Assembly: GCF_016744025.1 (NCBI RefSeq)
Contig: NZ_JADGFC010000015.1
Span: forward strand, 1 to 32,212
Direction: 5' to 3'
Length of the DNA stretch: 32,212 nt
From: Sulfurimonas sp.
Lineage (GTDB): Bacteria; Campylobacterota; Campylobacteria; Campylobacterales; Sulfurimonadaceae
Shown: positions 1 through 9,052 of the stretch, one piece after another
How positions within the stretch are numbered: the stretch's first letter is position 1
Layout of the letters: every line of letters begins with the position of its first letter
The notes under the pieces: model-generated
Database searches by the model: none
What the model saw: only the letters and a program-made list of their open reading frames with translations
What the model was told of the DNA's origin: nothing
Program-made: the position numbers and the translations under genes

Positions 1-62
1 TCAAATACAAAACTCCGTATGAAGTGTTTTTCAGTGAAATGAGTAAAAGATTAGCTAGCTAA
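1..62 (+). CDS. IS30-family transposase, C-terminal fragment
   Basis: Reading from base 3 gives KYKTPYEVFFSEMSKRLAS and a TAA stop at 60-62. The string YKTPYEVF is the conserved C-terminal signature of IS30-family DDE transposases, usually following an NxRPRKxLG segment. Only about 19 codons are present; the catalytic DDE core and the N-terminal helix-turn-helix lie left of the window. The short fragment by itself would be modest evidence, but the terminal inverted repeat just downstream and its partner at the far end of the window make the call solid. Confidence 0.78.
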   Translation, partial: KYKTPYEVFFSEMSKRLAS

Positions 63-71
63 TTTAGGTGG

Positions 72-98
72 AAATTGCACTTGTTGTTGGAATTGGCG
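72..98 (+). repeat. IS30 terminal inverted repeat, right (IRR)
   Basis: The reverse complement starts CGCCAATTC and ends CAAGTGCAATTT, with six variable bases between. The same two blocks, with three differences in the middle, occur at 32120-32146 in the opposite orientation. Block spacing is identical in both copies. Its position just after a transposase stop identifies it as the right end of the element. Confidence 0.8.
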
Positions 99-437
99 GG
101 ATCAATTGTTGTCATGATATTTATGAAAGCTTATCTATTCACTACTTATCGTAATTATATCTATGCTAACACTAAGTTAGATGAAGTTGTGAATTTTGAA
201 TCAAGACTAAAAACTTTACCTTATGCATGGATTATAATATCAAACTTTTTTATTATACTGTTTACTCTAGGTCTTGCTATTCCTTGGGCAAAAGTTAGGG
301 TGGCTAGAATAGTTTTAGAAAATACATATGTAAATACAAATAATGGACTCAATCAATATATATCTCAAGTTCAAGACAACTCATCAGCTCTTGGTGAGGA
401 AATAGGTGATGCTTTTGATGTGGAAATAGGGCTTTAG
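99..437 (+). pseudogene. DUF898 (YjgN-like) membrane protein, 5'-truncated by IS30
   Basis: About 112 codons remain of a protein family normally about 330-400 residues long. They match the end of the family: a membrane segment around MKAYLFTTYRNYIYANT, a second hydrophobic segment (IIISNFFIILFTLGLAIPWA), the AKVRVAR loop, and a tail ending SSALGEEIGDAFDVEIGL, which is characteristic of YjgN/DUF898. The frame is open back into the IS30 end, and a TTG inside the inverted repeat (75) could start a chimeric 120-residue product. The insertion removed the first two thirds. The family is a multi-pass inner-membrane protein of unknown function that often precedes an M48 protease, as here; the stop lies 4 bases before that gene's start. 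The remnant is probably not functional. Confidence 0.8.
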
Positions 438-441
438 TCTT

Positions 442-1518
442 TTGCATATAACTGGAAAATACTTAGAAGAAGGGTGCTCAAAACAATTGAGTGCTACTCT
501 TAAAGTAGAAGATAATTATTTTACTATTGAAATAGAAAATGAGAAAAGACATAGCGGTGAAAAAAAGCAATTAAAAATAGAAACTAGATTGGGTAATGTA
601 GAAAGAAAAATCATACTAGAAGACAACTCAATTTTCACGACAAAAGATAATGATGCAGTAGATAATATTTTTGATAAGAAATTAATTTATAAATTTGAAT
701 CTAAATTGATATGGGTTCTTGTCGCAATAGTTGTAAGTATGTTTTTTGCTTTTGGTTTTTTTAAGTGGGGAGTCCCTTTTTTAAGTAAAGAAATTGCTTA
801 TGCTTTGCCAGCTAAAACAACTAAATTGATTTCAACTAGTGCATTAGAGATTCTTGATAAACATATATTTGAAAAATCAAAACTTTCACAAAAAATAATG
901 CAAGATATCCGTACTCACTTTCATGTAAAAATAGTCCCTCTTGTTAAAACAGAGAGCAATGCAGAGTACAAACTCCACTTTAGATTATATAAAGAAGCCA
1001 ATATCAGTATGCCAAACGCCATGGCATTACCATCTGGAGATATTATTTTAACAGATAAATTTGTGCAATTATGTATAAATCAAGCAGAAATAGATTCAGT
1101 TCTTTTACACGAGATGGGACATGTACTACATAGACATAGTTTACAGATGCTTATAAGAAGTACCTTTATCTCAGTAGCCGTAATGACTATACTTGCTGAT
1201 AGCAACGGACTAGCAGATATGGGAGTTGGTTTAGGCTCTTTGCTTGTTAATAGTAGTTACTCAAGGGATAATGAAGCTGAGGCAGATAAATATTCATTTG
1301 AACATATGTTAATTGCTGGTATAGACCCAATATATTTTTCTAATATAATAAATAGAATGAATGAGTATGTTAAAAAATCTACAAACTTATTGATAGAAGG
1401 TGACTCTTTAAAATATCTCTCATCTCATCCTAAAACACAAGAACGTATTGATATTGCCAAAGAGTATAGTAAATGTTTTGAGTCTGGTTTAGTTGAATGT
1501 AAGATATTAAAAAGATAA
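442..1518 (+). CDS. M48-family membrane-anchored zinc metalloprotease
   Basis: A 358-residue protein. About 88 soluble residues (probably a small beta-rich domain) are followed by one membrane segment at about 89-108 and a peptidase domain. The zinc-binding HEMGH motif is at 223-227, and the downstream glutamate ligand lies in NEAEAD at 277-282, as in the M48 (HtpX/Oma1/BepA) family. It also has the SHPKTQERI motif near the C-terminus that is common in M48 proteins. The predicted role is a membrane-associated endopeptidase in envelope protein quality control. It starts with TTG, 4 bases after the DUF898 remnant ends, so the two were an operon. Because the IS30 element now sits upstream, transcription must come from the element, from DNA in the remnant, or not at all. 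Confidence 0.85.
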   Translation: MHITGKYLEEGCSKQLSATLKVEDNYFTIEIENEKRHSGEKKQLKIETRLGNVERKIILEDNSIFTTKDNDAVDNIFDKKLIYKFESKLIWVLVAIVVSMFFAFGFFKWGVPFLSKEIAYALPAKTTKLISTSALEILDKHIFEKSKLSQKIMQDIRTHFHVKIVPLVKTESNAEYKLHFRLYKEANISMPNAMALPSGDIILTDKFVQLCINQAEIDSVLLHEMGHVLHRHSLQMLIRSTFISVAVMTILADSNGLADMGVGLGSLLVNSSYSRDNEAEADKYSFEHMLIAGIDPIYFSNIINRMNEYVKKSTNLLIEGDSLKYLSSHPKTQERIDIAKEYSKCFESGLVECKILKR

Positions 1519-1570
1519 AATACAAAACTCACACTTTATCCACATGTATTAAAAATAAAATTCCATATTA

Positions 1571-1611
1571 AAAGAGAGATTCAAGCCCGAGACACTTGAT
1601 TCTCTTCTTTT
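1571..1611. terminator. Bidirectional terminator between M48 gene and metH
   Basis: AGAGATTCAAG at 1575-1585 pairs with CTTGATTCTCT at 1595-1605: an 11-bp stem with one mismatch and a 9-base loop. A run of A lies on the left and a T-rich run on the right. It is between two convergent genes and can serve both strands. Confidence 0.7.
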
Positions 1612-1613
1612 AT

Positions 1614-4600
1614 TTATACATTGTAATAAGTTGCGTTTGGATGGTAAACAACCAAAGCACTTGTTGATTGTTCTGGATGAATTTGAAAAGTTTCACTAAG
1701 TTCTATCCCAAACTCTTCTGGTTTTAGTAAGTCAAACAGTGGACGACTAAGTTCTAAGTCTGGACAAGCTGCATAACCAAATGAATATCTGCTTCCTTGA
1801 TATCTGTTCATCTGAACATCACTTAATTTACTTCCTTCACCTTCTGAAATGTTTAAATCAAGTCTTATCTGTTTATGTGCAATCTCTGCTAATGCTTCTG
1901 CTAACTCTACTCCAAGTCCATGAAACTGATAGTACTCAGTGTAATCACCCTCATCGTAGATAAGACGCTCAGCATCACTTATTTTTGCTCCTGCACTAAC
2001 ACAGGTTAGTGCTAACACATCGTGTCTGTCTTTATGGAAAAAGTCACTTAAAGCACGGTGTGGTTTTTTTGACTGTCTTGGAAAAGTAAACTGTTTTATC
2101 GCTCTTCCTATAACATGGTCTAGAGGTTCCGTGTTAACTTCAGAATCAGAGTTATAACCCTCACTCTCATCAAATATAAGAAGAGTGTTATCATCTGAAC
2201 GACAAGGCCAGTAACCATAAACGATAGTTGGTTCAAAAAGTTTCTCATCTAAAAACTGAGCTTTTAGTCTATGGTATGCCGGCCATATAACTTCATCTGT
2301 CTGTTTTTGATAAGCCTCTTTTGTCATTCCCTTAGAGCTATAACCCCAACGAGATTTAAAAAGTATTCTATGATTTACCCATTCAAAAGCCATCTCAATC
2401 TGAGTAGTTGTTAGTTTGATTTCACGTCTTCCCCAAAATGGAGGAGTAGGAACTCTTAAGTCACGAGTTGGCATCTTAAGCTGGGAAAATGGAGGGATAA
2501 TTATCTCTTTTTTCTCTTTTACAACTTTTTCTTCTTTGTCTTTTCCATGAAGGTCAGTGTCAAAGTTTCCTGCTTCGATGCGACTCATTGCAGTAACACC
2601 GTCAAAGGCATCTTTACAGTAAAAGATTGGGCCATCATAAAAAGGACGACAAAACTCATCTATAAAGGTACGAGTAAGGGCAGCTCCACCTAGAAGGACT
2701 GGGATAGTAATACCTTCAGCCTTTAAAGCTTTTAGGTTTTCTTGCATCACTTGAGTAGATTTTACTAAAAGTCCACTCATACCAAATGCAGATATATGAC
2801 CATCTTTTGTAGCTTGTATAAACTGTTCAAGTTCTACTTTAATACCAAGATTTTGAACTTGAAAACCATTGTTTGAGAGGATAATATCTACAAGATTTTT
2901 ACCAACATCGTGAACATCACCTTTTACTGTTCCAAGAGCTAGTTTAGTTGATACTTCTTTTTCTATTTTTGGAAGATAAGGGTTTAGGTAATCAACTGTT
3001 TTTTTCATAGTCTCAGCACTTTGAAGAACAAATGGTAGTTGCATCTGACCTGAACCAAACAACTCCCCAACAACTTTCATGGCATCTATAAGAATTTCAT
3101 TTACGATTCTCTCAGGAGCTATAGTTTTTCTAGCCTCTTCAACAAGAGGAATCATTCTCTCTTTATCACCATCCATAAGAAGTTTAGCTATTTTTTCTTC
3201 ATCATTCATCGCTAAATAAGCTGCATCTTCTACATTTGTATCTATTGCTTCTTTAGTGCTAAAGTGCTCTATAAAAGTAAAAAGAGCCTCTCCATTTGGT
3301 TTACGATTGAAGATTAAATCATCACATATATCTTGGTCTTCTTGACTTATTTTATTTATGGGAATGATATGTTTTACATTGATAATAACTGACGTTAATC
3401 CAGCCTCAATACAATGATGTAAAAACATAGAGTTTAGATAAGGTCTTGCATCTTTGTCAAGTCCAAAAGAGATGTTTGATAGTCCTAAAGTAGCACTAAC
3501 TTCTGGATGCTTTTTACGAAGTGCACGAATAGCTTCTATAGTGTTTATACCAGCATCCCAATACTCTTCATCTCCACTAGCAAGTGTAAATGTTAAAACA
3601 TCAAAAATCAAATCTTCTTTTTTTATGCCGTGACGATTAGTAGCAAGATCTATGATTCTATCCGCAACAGCTAGTTTGTTCTCAACTGTTTTTGCCATAC
3701 CAACTTCATCTATCGTAAGACATACTAAACTTGTTCCATACTTCTTAGCTAGGTTACATACTTCATCAAACTTTGGCTCACCATCTTCAAGGTTTACAGA
3801 ATTTAGTATAGGTTTTCCACCTATATTTTTAAGTGCAGTTTCAAGTCCGCTTGTTTGTGTAGAGTCTGGCATAAGAGGAAGTGCTATCTTTTGGTTATAC
3901 ATTCCTATTACAGCATTCATATCTTTTGTTTCATCACGTCCTGCAAAACCTACATTGACATCAATTACATGAGCACCTGCACGAACTTGTTGTTGTGCTA
4001 CGCTTAGTGTTCCTTCATAATTCTCTGCTAAAAGAAGTTCTCTAAAGGCTTTTGAACCAGTTGCATTTGAACGCTCTCCCATTAGAAGAGGAGCAGGCTC
4101 TTGTTTAAGAGTTGTAGTGTTAAAAAGAGAAGCTATAGAATTCTCATGCGAACCACTTGGTGCTTTAGGTGTTATAGAGTTTACCTTGTCAACCAATGCG
4201 CGAATGTGTTGAGGAGTAGTTCCACAACATCCACCTAAGAAAGAGACACCATCGTAAGCTAAAAACTTTTCTTGTTGTATAGTAAACTCATCTGGACCCA
4301 TTGGATAGTAAGTATAACCTCCACGATTTTGAGGAAGACCCGCATTTGCGTGAACACTTATAGGTTTATGCCAAACTTCACTAAGAGTTTTTACATGTTT
4401 TAAAACTTGTTCAGGGCCTGTTCCACAGTTAAAACCAAGAGATAAAATATCAAATGGCTCTAAAATAGTTGCAATAGTCTCTGCATCTGTACCGATAAGC
4501 ATAGTTCCACTAAGTTCTATTGTTACAGAGACCATCATTGGGATATCTACATTTCTTTGTCTAGAAGCTTCTTGACAGGCATGAAGAGCAGCTTTTATTT

Positions 4601-5105
4601 GTAGAGGATCTTGACATGTCTCTAGTAAAAATATATCAACTCCACCATCAATTAGAGCTAAACAAAACTCTGTATAACCTTTGTACATTTCATCGTAAGT
4701 TATGTGACCAAGTGATGGAAGTTTTGTACCTGGACCAACAGAACCAAGACAAAAACGAGGATGCTCTGGAGTTGAAAACTTTTCACATTCTTCTTTTACA
4801 AGCTGTGCCCCAGCACGTGTTAGCTCATAAGCACGTTGTCCAATTTGATACTCATCTAAAACCCATGAAAACGAGCCAAAGGTATTTGTAGTGATGAAGT
4901 CTGCACCAGCAGTTAGGTAAGCATGGAGAATTTCACGAAGAACTTCAGGAGCTGTAACATTTAGTAGTTCGTTACATCCTTCATTGCCTTGCCAAGCTTC
5001 TTCAGAAATCTTGTCATCTCTTTGTTGAAGCTGAGTTCCCATTGCACCATCAATAATTAATGGACGTTTCTTGATTGTATTTAGTATGTATTGTTTTGTA
5101 GTCAT
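1614..5105 (-). CDS. metH: Cobalamin-dependent methionine synthase
   Basis: Transfers the methyl group of 5-methyltetrahydrofolate to homocysteine through methylcobalamin, in the cytoplasm. All modules are present in 1163 residues (E. coli MetH is about 1227). The homocysteine domain (1-310) has zinc ligands Cys227 in GFNCGTG and Cys293/294 in GGCCGTTP. The pterin-binding domain spans about 335-600. The B12 cap is at about 625-715. The B12 domain has GDVHDVGKN with axial His732. The reactivation domain (about 870-1163) keeps the RxxxGYxACPD S-adenosylmethionine motif near the end. It starts at ATG 5105 and is monocistronic, with a leader of roughly 100 bases. I see no cobalamin riboswitch; the leader is too short for a standard one. 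Confidence 0.97.
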   Translation of the reverse strand: MTTKQYILNTIKKRPLIIDGAMGTQLQQRDDKISEEAWQGNEGCNELLNVTAPEVLREILHAYLTAGADFITTNTFGSFSWVLDEYQIGQRAYELTRAGAQLVKEECEKFSTPEHPRFCLGSVGPGTKLPSLGHITYDEMYKGYTEFCLALIDGGVDIFLLETCQDPLQIKAALHACQEASRQRNVDIPMMVSVTIELSGTMLIGTDAETIATILEPFDILSLGFNCGTGPEQVLKHVKTLSEVWHKPISVHANAGLPQNRGGYTYYPMGPDEFTIQQEKFLAYDGVSFLGGCCGTTPQHIRALVDKVNSITPKAPSGSHENSIASLFNTTTLKQEPAPLLMGERSNATGSKAFRELLLAENYEGTLSVAQQQVRAGAHVIDVNVGFAGRDETKDMNAVIGMYNQKIALPLMPDSTQTSGLETALKNIGGKPILNSVNLEDGEPKFDEVCNLAKKYGTSLVCLTIDEVGMAKTVENKLAVADRIIDLATNRHGIKKEDLIFDVLTFTLASGDEEYWDAGINTIEAIRALRKKHPEVSATLGLSNISFGLDKDARPYLNSMFLHHCIEAGLTSVIINVKHIIPINKISQEDQDICDDLIFNRKPNGEALFTFIEHFSTKEAIDTNVEDAAYLAMNDEEKIAKLLMDGDKERMIPLVEEARKTIAPERIVNEILIDAMKVVGELFGSGQMQLPFVLQSAETMKKTVDYLNPYLPKIEKEVSTKLALGTVKGDVHDVGKNLVDIILSNNGFQVQNLGIKVELEQFIQATKDGHISAFGMSGLLVKSTQVMQENLKALKAEGITIPVLLGGAALTRTFIDEFCRPFYDGPIFYCKDAFDGVTAMSRIEAGNFDTDLHGKDKEEKVVKEKKEIIIPPFSQLKMPTRDLRVPTPPFWGRREIKLTTTQIEMAFEWVNHRILFKSRWGYSSKGMTKEAYQKQTDEVIWPAYHRLKAQFLDEKLFEPTIVYGYWPCRSDDNTLLIFDESEGYNSDSEVNTEPLDHVIGRAIKQFTFPRQSKKPHRALSDFFHKDRHDVLALTCVSAGAKISDAERLIYDEGDYTEYYQFHGLGVELAEALAEIAHKQIRLDLNISEGEGSKLSDVQMNRYQGSRYSFGYAACPDLELSRPLFDLLKPEEFGIELSETFQIHPEQSTSALVVYHPNATYYNV

Positions 5106-5208
5106 GATAATAAAATCTTTTAGTGTTAAAATATTAGAAGATATCTTAGCAAATTAGAGCATAAGAACGGCTTTTCCCATACAAGTAGGAGTATTTACTT
5201 CAGTTTAG

Positions 5209-5214
5209 ATTATA
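5209..5214 (-). promoter_or_regulatory. Candidate -10 box for metH
   Basis: TATAAT on the minus strand, giving a leader of roughly 95-100 bases before the metH ATG at 5105. No clear -35 is visible, which is usual for sigma-70 promoters in Campylobacterota. It lies back-to-back with the chemoreceptor promoter. Confidence 0.45.
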
Positions 5215-5261
5215 AAATAAGTAACAAGATAATGGTAAATTTTAAATTTTTGATTTAGTGT

Positions 5262-5278
5262 TATAATGAACCTATAAT
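5262..5278 (+). promoter_or_regulatory. Candidate -10 boxes for the chemoreceptor gene
   Basis: Two perfect TATAAT hexamers at 5262-5267 and 5273-5278 lie 11 bases apart, 30-46 bases before the preferred start codon at 5308. Upstream DNA is T-rich with no clear -35. Confidence 0.5.
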
Positions 5279-5307
5279 GATATTTAACAATGAAAAAGGA
5301 ATACGAT

Positions 5308-7425
5308 ATGTTAAATAATATATCTATAAAACTAAAAATGACGTTGATGGTGTTTTTACCATCTTTAGTTATTTTTGTCTTACTTAGCATGAGTGAGTAT
5401 ACAGGTTATCAGAAAGTTCAAGAGCTTTCAAAGATAGAAGAGGCAACGATTCTTGCAACTAAAATAAGTTTTATGGTTCATAATACTCAAAAAGAGCGTG
5501 GTGCTTCAGCGGGATATGTTGGTTCAGGTGGAAAGAAGTTTATAGATGCAATACCAAGTATTAGAAAAGATACAGATGCTACTCGTGCTGAGATGGAAGC
5601 TTATTACAAAAGTATGGATTTTTCGAAATATCCTAAAGAGATGCAAGACCAAATGAACGATGCTATGAGTCGTTTAGCTAAGCTTGACTCTACAAGAGAA
5701 AGTATTAGTTCATTAGAATATAATGTGCCTAAAACTGTTGGTTACTACACTCCTTTAAATGGTGCATTTTTAGACACCATAGCATTTATTGCGAAGATGA
5801 GTTCAGACCAAAAAATGAGTACATCTCTAAATGCATTTGTTAACTACCTTTACTCCAAAGAGAGAGCTGTAATGACAGGTACATTTGCAAAGGACGCTTT
5901 TCCTGTAGGCTTTTATGCTAAGTTTATTAAACTAATGAGTGAGCAAGATGTTTATATGAGCAGATATATGTTTTTGACTTCAAAAGAAAATGCAGACTTT
6001 AAAAACAATACTCTTGTAGGTAAGCCTGTTGAAGAAGTTGATAGAATGAGAAAAATTGCTATGAGTAAGATGAATGGTGATTTTGGTATAGAAGCAGGTT
6101 ACTGGTTCTCAACAATAACAGCAAAAATTAATCTTCTTAAAAAAATTGAAAACCATCTAGCTGAAGGTATTTTAGAAGAAGTAGCGACTCTAAAAAGTGA
6201 TGCAAAATTTAGCTTAACAATAAGTATTCTGATCAACATAGCTATTATGGTCTTTATTTTAGGCTTTGGTGGAATAGTAGCTAAAAATTTAACTTCAAGA
6301 ATCTCAAAATTTAAAGAAGAACTTGATGAAATCATCTTTTCTAAAGATTTCTCTAAAAGTATTAGTGAGAGTGGTGGAGATGAAATATCTTCTATCCAAA
6401 GTGCGGCAAATCATACTCTTGAGACTGCATACGAAGCAATAGTAAACGCAAATGAAAGTTTAGAAGATTCAGAAAAACATTCTAAAGAAAATGAAATGCA
6501 ATTAGAAAAAAATAGACTGACTCTATCTTTAACAGATCTTCTTAGTGAAGGTGCGACAACAGGAGTTAAAGATGTACAAGAGGGACTAATTAGAAATATG
6601 GAGTTCCTTCAAAACATAAATGAGATGAATGAAAAGACAGAGATCACTGTAGATGATGTGAAAACTTCAACAGCTGAGATGGGAGAGTCTTTAGAAAATG
6701 CTTCTCATAAGATGAATGATAGTAGAGAAAATTCTGAGCAGTTAAACAATAGTGTAAATGAGATTACAAATGTTATAGCGCTTATTAAAGATATATCTGA
6801 CCAAACTAATCTTCTTGCACTTAATGCTGCAATAGAAGCAGCACGTGCAGGTGAGCATGGACGTGGTTTCGCAGTTGTTGCTGATGAGGTAAGAAAACTT
6901 GCTGAGAGAACACAAAAAGCTACAAGTGAAGTGGAAGTAAATATAAATCTACTAAAACAAAATTCTGCTTCAATGCAGGAATTTTCAGAGCAGATGGATA
7001 GTGAAATCTCAGTATCTTTAGAAAAACTATCTAGCTTTAATGAAAGTTTATTTACTCTTGTAGATGGTGCACATGAGATTAAAAATAGTAATAAGGTTAT
7101 ATCAAATGAGATGTTTGTAAACTTAGCTAAACTCGACCACATAGTGTTTAAACTTGGTGGATATGAGTCAGTATTTAAAAATGATAAAGATCAGAAGTTT
7201 TCAAGCCACTTAGAATGTAGATTTGGAAACTGGTATAAAAATGAAGGCAAAGAGCTTTTCTCTAAAACTCCTAGTTACTCTAAAATAGAAGCACCTCATA
7301 AAGCAGTGCATGATAGTGTAATGAATCTTCCAGCACTAATCAATACAGGATTAGTTGAAAATGCTGAGAAAAACTCTAAAGATCTATTTGTTCACTTGGA
7401 CAATATGGTAGAAGAAGTAAGCTAA
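5308..7425 (+). CDS. Methyl-accepting chemotaxis protein with NIT sensor and CZB zinc domain
   Basis: A membrane chemoreceptor of 705 residues from the preferred ATG at 5308, which has AAGGA about 7 bases upstream; an in-frame ATG at 5290 lies before that ribosome site. A membrane anchor at about 9-28 leads to a periplasmic domain (about 40-300) with the [11 protein letters not shown] helix typical of NIT nitrate/nitrite-sensing domains. A second membrane segment is at about 302-325. The signalling hairpin around 492-540 reads [19 protein letters not shown] then [18 protein letters not shown], which binds CheA/CheW. A C-terminal CZB domain carries likely zinc ligands His611, Cys637 (in CRFGNWY), His664 and His668. 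This points to tactic responses to nitrate/nitrite or redox/metal state; the ligand is inferred from family only. A hairpin terminator overlaps the stop. Confidence 0.93.
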   Translation: MLNNISIKLKMTLMVFLPSLVIFVLLSMSEYTGYQKVQELSKIEEATILATKISFMVHNTQKERGASAGYVGSGGKKFIDAIPSIRKDTDATRAEMEAYYKSMDFSKYPKEMQDQMNDAMSRLAKLDSTRESISSLEYNVPKTVGYYTPLNGAFLDTIAFIAKMSSDQKMSTSLNAFVNYLYSKERAVMTGTFAKDAFPVGFYAKFIKLMSEQDVYMSRYMFLTSKENADFKNNTLVGKPVEEVDRMRKIAMSKMNGDFGIEAGYWFSTITAKINLLKKIENHLAEGILEEVATLKSDAKFSLTISILINIAIMVFILGFGGIVAKNLTSRISKFKEELDEIIFSKDFSKSISESGGDEISSIQSAANHTLETAYEAIVNANESLEDSEKHSKENEMQLEKNRLTLSLTDLLSEGATTGVKDVQEGLIRNMEFLQNINEMNEKTEITVDDVKTSTAEMGESLENASHKMNDSRENSEQLNNSVNEITNVIALIKDISDQTNLLALNAAIEAARAGEHGRGFAVVADEVRKLAERTQKATSEVEVNINLLKQNSASMQEFSEQMDSEISVSLEKLSSFNESLFTLVDGAHEIKNSNKVISNEMFVNLAKLDHIVFKLGGYESVFKNDKDQKFSSHLECRFGNWYKNEGKELFSKTPSYSKIEAPHKAVHDSVMNLPALINTGLVENAEKNSKDLFVHLDNMVEEVS

Positions 7426-7444
7426 AAAGCTTACCTCTTTCTAC
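7408..7444 (+). terminator. Stem-loop terminator at the end of the chemoreceptor gene
   Basis: GTAAGCT (7417-7423), an AAAA loop, then AGCTTAC (7428-7434) form a perfect 7-bp stem. Outer arms GTAGAA (7408) and TTCTAC (7439) can extend it. The stop codon lies in the stem and loop. There is no long T-run, so termination may be partial. Confidence 0.55.
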
Positions 7445-7504
7445 ATTTGCAATTATTATAATTATTATAATAATAAACTAATTTAAAACTCAACTACAAT
7501 TTGC

Positions 7505-7532
7505 TATAATCTGACAAAATCTTGACAAGATT
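7505..7532 (+). promoter_or_regulatory. ccoG promoter with adjacent palindrome
   Basis: An extended -10, TGCTATAAT (TATAAT at 7505-7510), lies 53 bases before the ccoG start. A perfect palindrome AATCTT-GAC-AAGATT follows at 7518-7532, covering the expected transcription start. That is a natural repressor position. The identity of any regulator is unknown. Confidence 0.55.
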
Positions 7533-7562
7533 GAGTAGATTAAAAATATTATAGGAGTTCAG

Positions 7563-8996
7563 ATGAGTAAAAAAAGTTCAAGCATCGCAAAGCAAGGCTC
7601 TTGGAGAGTTAAACGCTATTACATATATATACTATTTACAATAATAGCTTTAGTTTTACCTTGGATAACAGTAGATGGAAACCATTTCTTCTTGCTTAGT
7701 TTTGATAAACTAAAGCTGCACCTTGCATTTATACAGTTTGATATGCAAGAGTTATACCTAATGCCATTTTTATTAATGTTTATGTTCTTAGGTATATTTG
7801 GTATGACTGTTGTTGGTGGTCGTGTTTTTTGTGGTTGGATATGTCCTCAGACTATTTTTCGTGTTGTCTATAGAGATTTGATTGAAACAAAAATTTTAGG
7901 TCTTCGTAAACGCATTAAAAATAAACAGCAAGAACCTGATATGTCAAAACCAGAGAATAAGGTTAAAAAAGTAATAGCAATTTTACTCTGGATACTTCTT
8001 GCTACTTTAGCTTCTGCCAACCTATTATGGTTTTTTGTTCCACCTGAAGACTTCTTTGCTTATTTAATTGACTTTAACAATCACTGGACTCTATTTGGCT
8101 CAGTTCTTGGTATTGCAGCTTTTCTAATATATGACATTATCTTTCTAAAAGAAGACTACTGTATATACGTTTGTCCATACTCAAGAATTCAATCAGTTTT
8201 ATATGATGATCATACTGTTATGGCACTATACAATATGCATAGAGGTGGTAATATCTATGATGATGAACATAACAAGCTTTATACTAAACAAAAAGACATT
8301 CAAGTACAAGAACCTCATGCAGAGTGTACGGCTTGTGAGAGCTGTGTAACTGTTTGTCCTACACATATTGATATTCGTCAAGGTCTTCAGTTAGAGTGTA
8401 TTAACTGTTTAGAGTGTGTAGATGCTTGTACTACAGTTATGGGTAAACTTGGGAAGCCATCTTTAGTTACTTGGTCAAGTGATTATGAGATAGTAGAGCA
8501 AAAAGGTAAGACTAAATACTTCCGTGGAAATGTTTTAGCTTATATTGCTCTTTTAATTGGTCTTATGGTCGTTCTAGCAATGATGGGTTCTACTAAAGAG
8601 CATATGCTTTTAAACATTAACAAAGAGAGTCGTCTTTACTCTGTTAAAAAGATGCCAAATGATAAGGTACGAGTAGAGAATGCCTATGAATTTCTTCTTC
8701 AAAATACTCAGAATGAAAAGATGAAGTTTTACTTTGATGTTATTGCTCCAAAAGGTATGGAAGGTAAGATTACCATTGCAAAACCAAGAAAAGAATTTAC
8801 AGCCGTTCCTGGTATTAAAAAGAAAAAAATAGTTGTACTTAGAACTGAAGAGATGCTAGTGAATAATGATAGAAAAGATACTATTATTCCTATTACTATT
8901 CGTGCATATGCGATAGGACATGAGGATAAAATTGTTGTATTTAGAAAATCAACATTTGTTTTTCCACGCTCTGATATTGTTAATGCTAAAGAATAA
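7563..8996 (+). CDS. ccoG: Cytochrome c oxidase accessory protein CcoG (RdxA/FixG family)
   Basis: A polytopic iron-sulfur protein of 477 residues involved in copper delivery and assembly of cbb3-type cytochrome oxidase. Membrane segments lie at about 20-38, 66-84, 137-158, 174-194 and 325-342. GGRVFCGWICPQT (Cys90, Cys94) and CIYVCPYSRIQ (Cys200, Cys204) are family signatures. Two 4Fe-4S clusters are formed by Cys255/258/261/265 and Cys279/282/285/289. The C-terminal ~120 residues form the periplasmic Ig-like domain (FixG C-terminal). ATG is preceded by AGGAG. It has its own promoter and stands apart from any ccoNOPQ genes, which are not in this window. It suggests microaerobic respiration at high oxygen affinity. 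Confidence 0.93.
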   Translation: MSKKSSSIAKQGSWRVKRYYIYILFTIIALVLPWITVDGNHFFLLSFDKLKLHLAFIQFDMQELYLMPFLLMFMFLGIFGMTVVGGRVFCGWICPQTIFRVVYRDLIETKILGLRKRIKNKQQEPDMSKPENKVKKVIAILLWILLATLASANLLWFFVPPEDFFAYLIDFNNHWTLFGSVLGIAAFLIYDIIFLKEDYCIYVCPYSRIQSVLYDDHTVMALYNMHRGGNIYDDEHNKLYTKQKDIQVQEPHAECTACESCVTVCPTHIDIRQGLQLECINCLECVDACTTVMGKLGKPSLVTWSSDYEIVEQKGKTKYFRGNVLAYIALLIGLMVVLAMMGSTKEHMLLNINKESRLYSVKKMPNDKVRVENAYEFLLQNTQNEKMKFYFDVIAPKGMEGKITIAKPRKEFTAVPGIKKKKIVVLRTEEMLVNNDRKDTIIPITIRAYAIGHEDKIVVFRKSTFVFPRSDIVNAKE

Positions 8997-9007
8997 CTAA
9001 TTTTTAA

Positions 9008-9052
9008 AGTCTAAGATGTTAGACTCCATCAAGGTAACTTCTTGGAGTCTAA
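9008..9052 (+). promoter_or_regulatory. Two mutually exclusive hairpins at the DUF748 start codon
   Basis: AGTCTAA (9008-9014) and TTAGACT (9019-9025) form a 7-bp stem whose 4-base loop GATG holds the start codon. TTAGACTCCA (9019-9028) pairs perfectly with TGGAGTCTAA (9043-9052) instead. Only one of the two can form at a time. This could be a ccoG terminator, a translational switch, or both; no T-tract follows directly. Confidence 0.5.

Larger units (their letters stand above)
1..98 (+). mobile_element. IS30-family insertion sequence, right end
   Basis: The first bases encode the end of an IS30-type transposase, followed by a 27-bp terminal inverted repeat at 72-98. The same repeat, inverted and matching at 24 of 27 positions, occurs at 32120-32146, where a second element begins. 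The host DUF898 reading frame resumes directly after base 98, so the element end is placed there. Most of the element lies outside the window to the left. The 2-3 bp target duplication typical of IS30 cannot be checked because the other end is missing. Confidence 0.82.

Noticed and set aside
5106-5208. Possible cobalamin or SAM riboswitch in the metH leader
   Set aside because: The leader is about 100 bases and AT-rich; I see no B12-box-like element or conserved SAM-type core. Only a weak AAGTA/TACTT pairing is visible.
5290-5307. Earlier ATG for the chemoreceptor
   Set aside because: The AAGGA ribosome site lies after this ATG and before ATG 5308.
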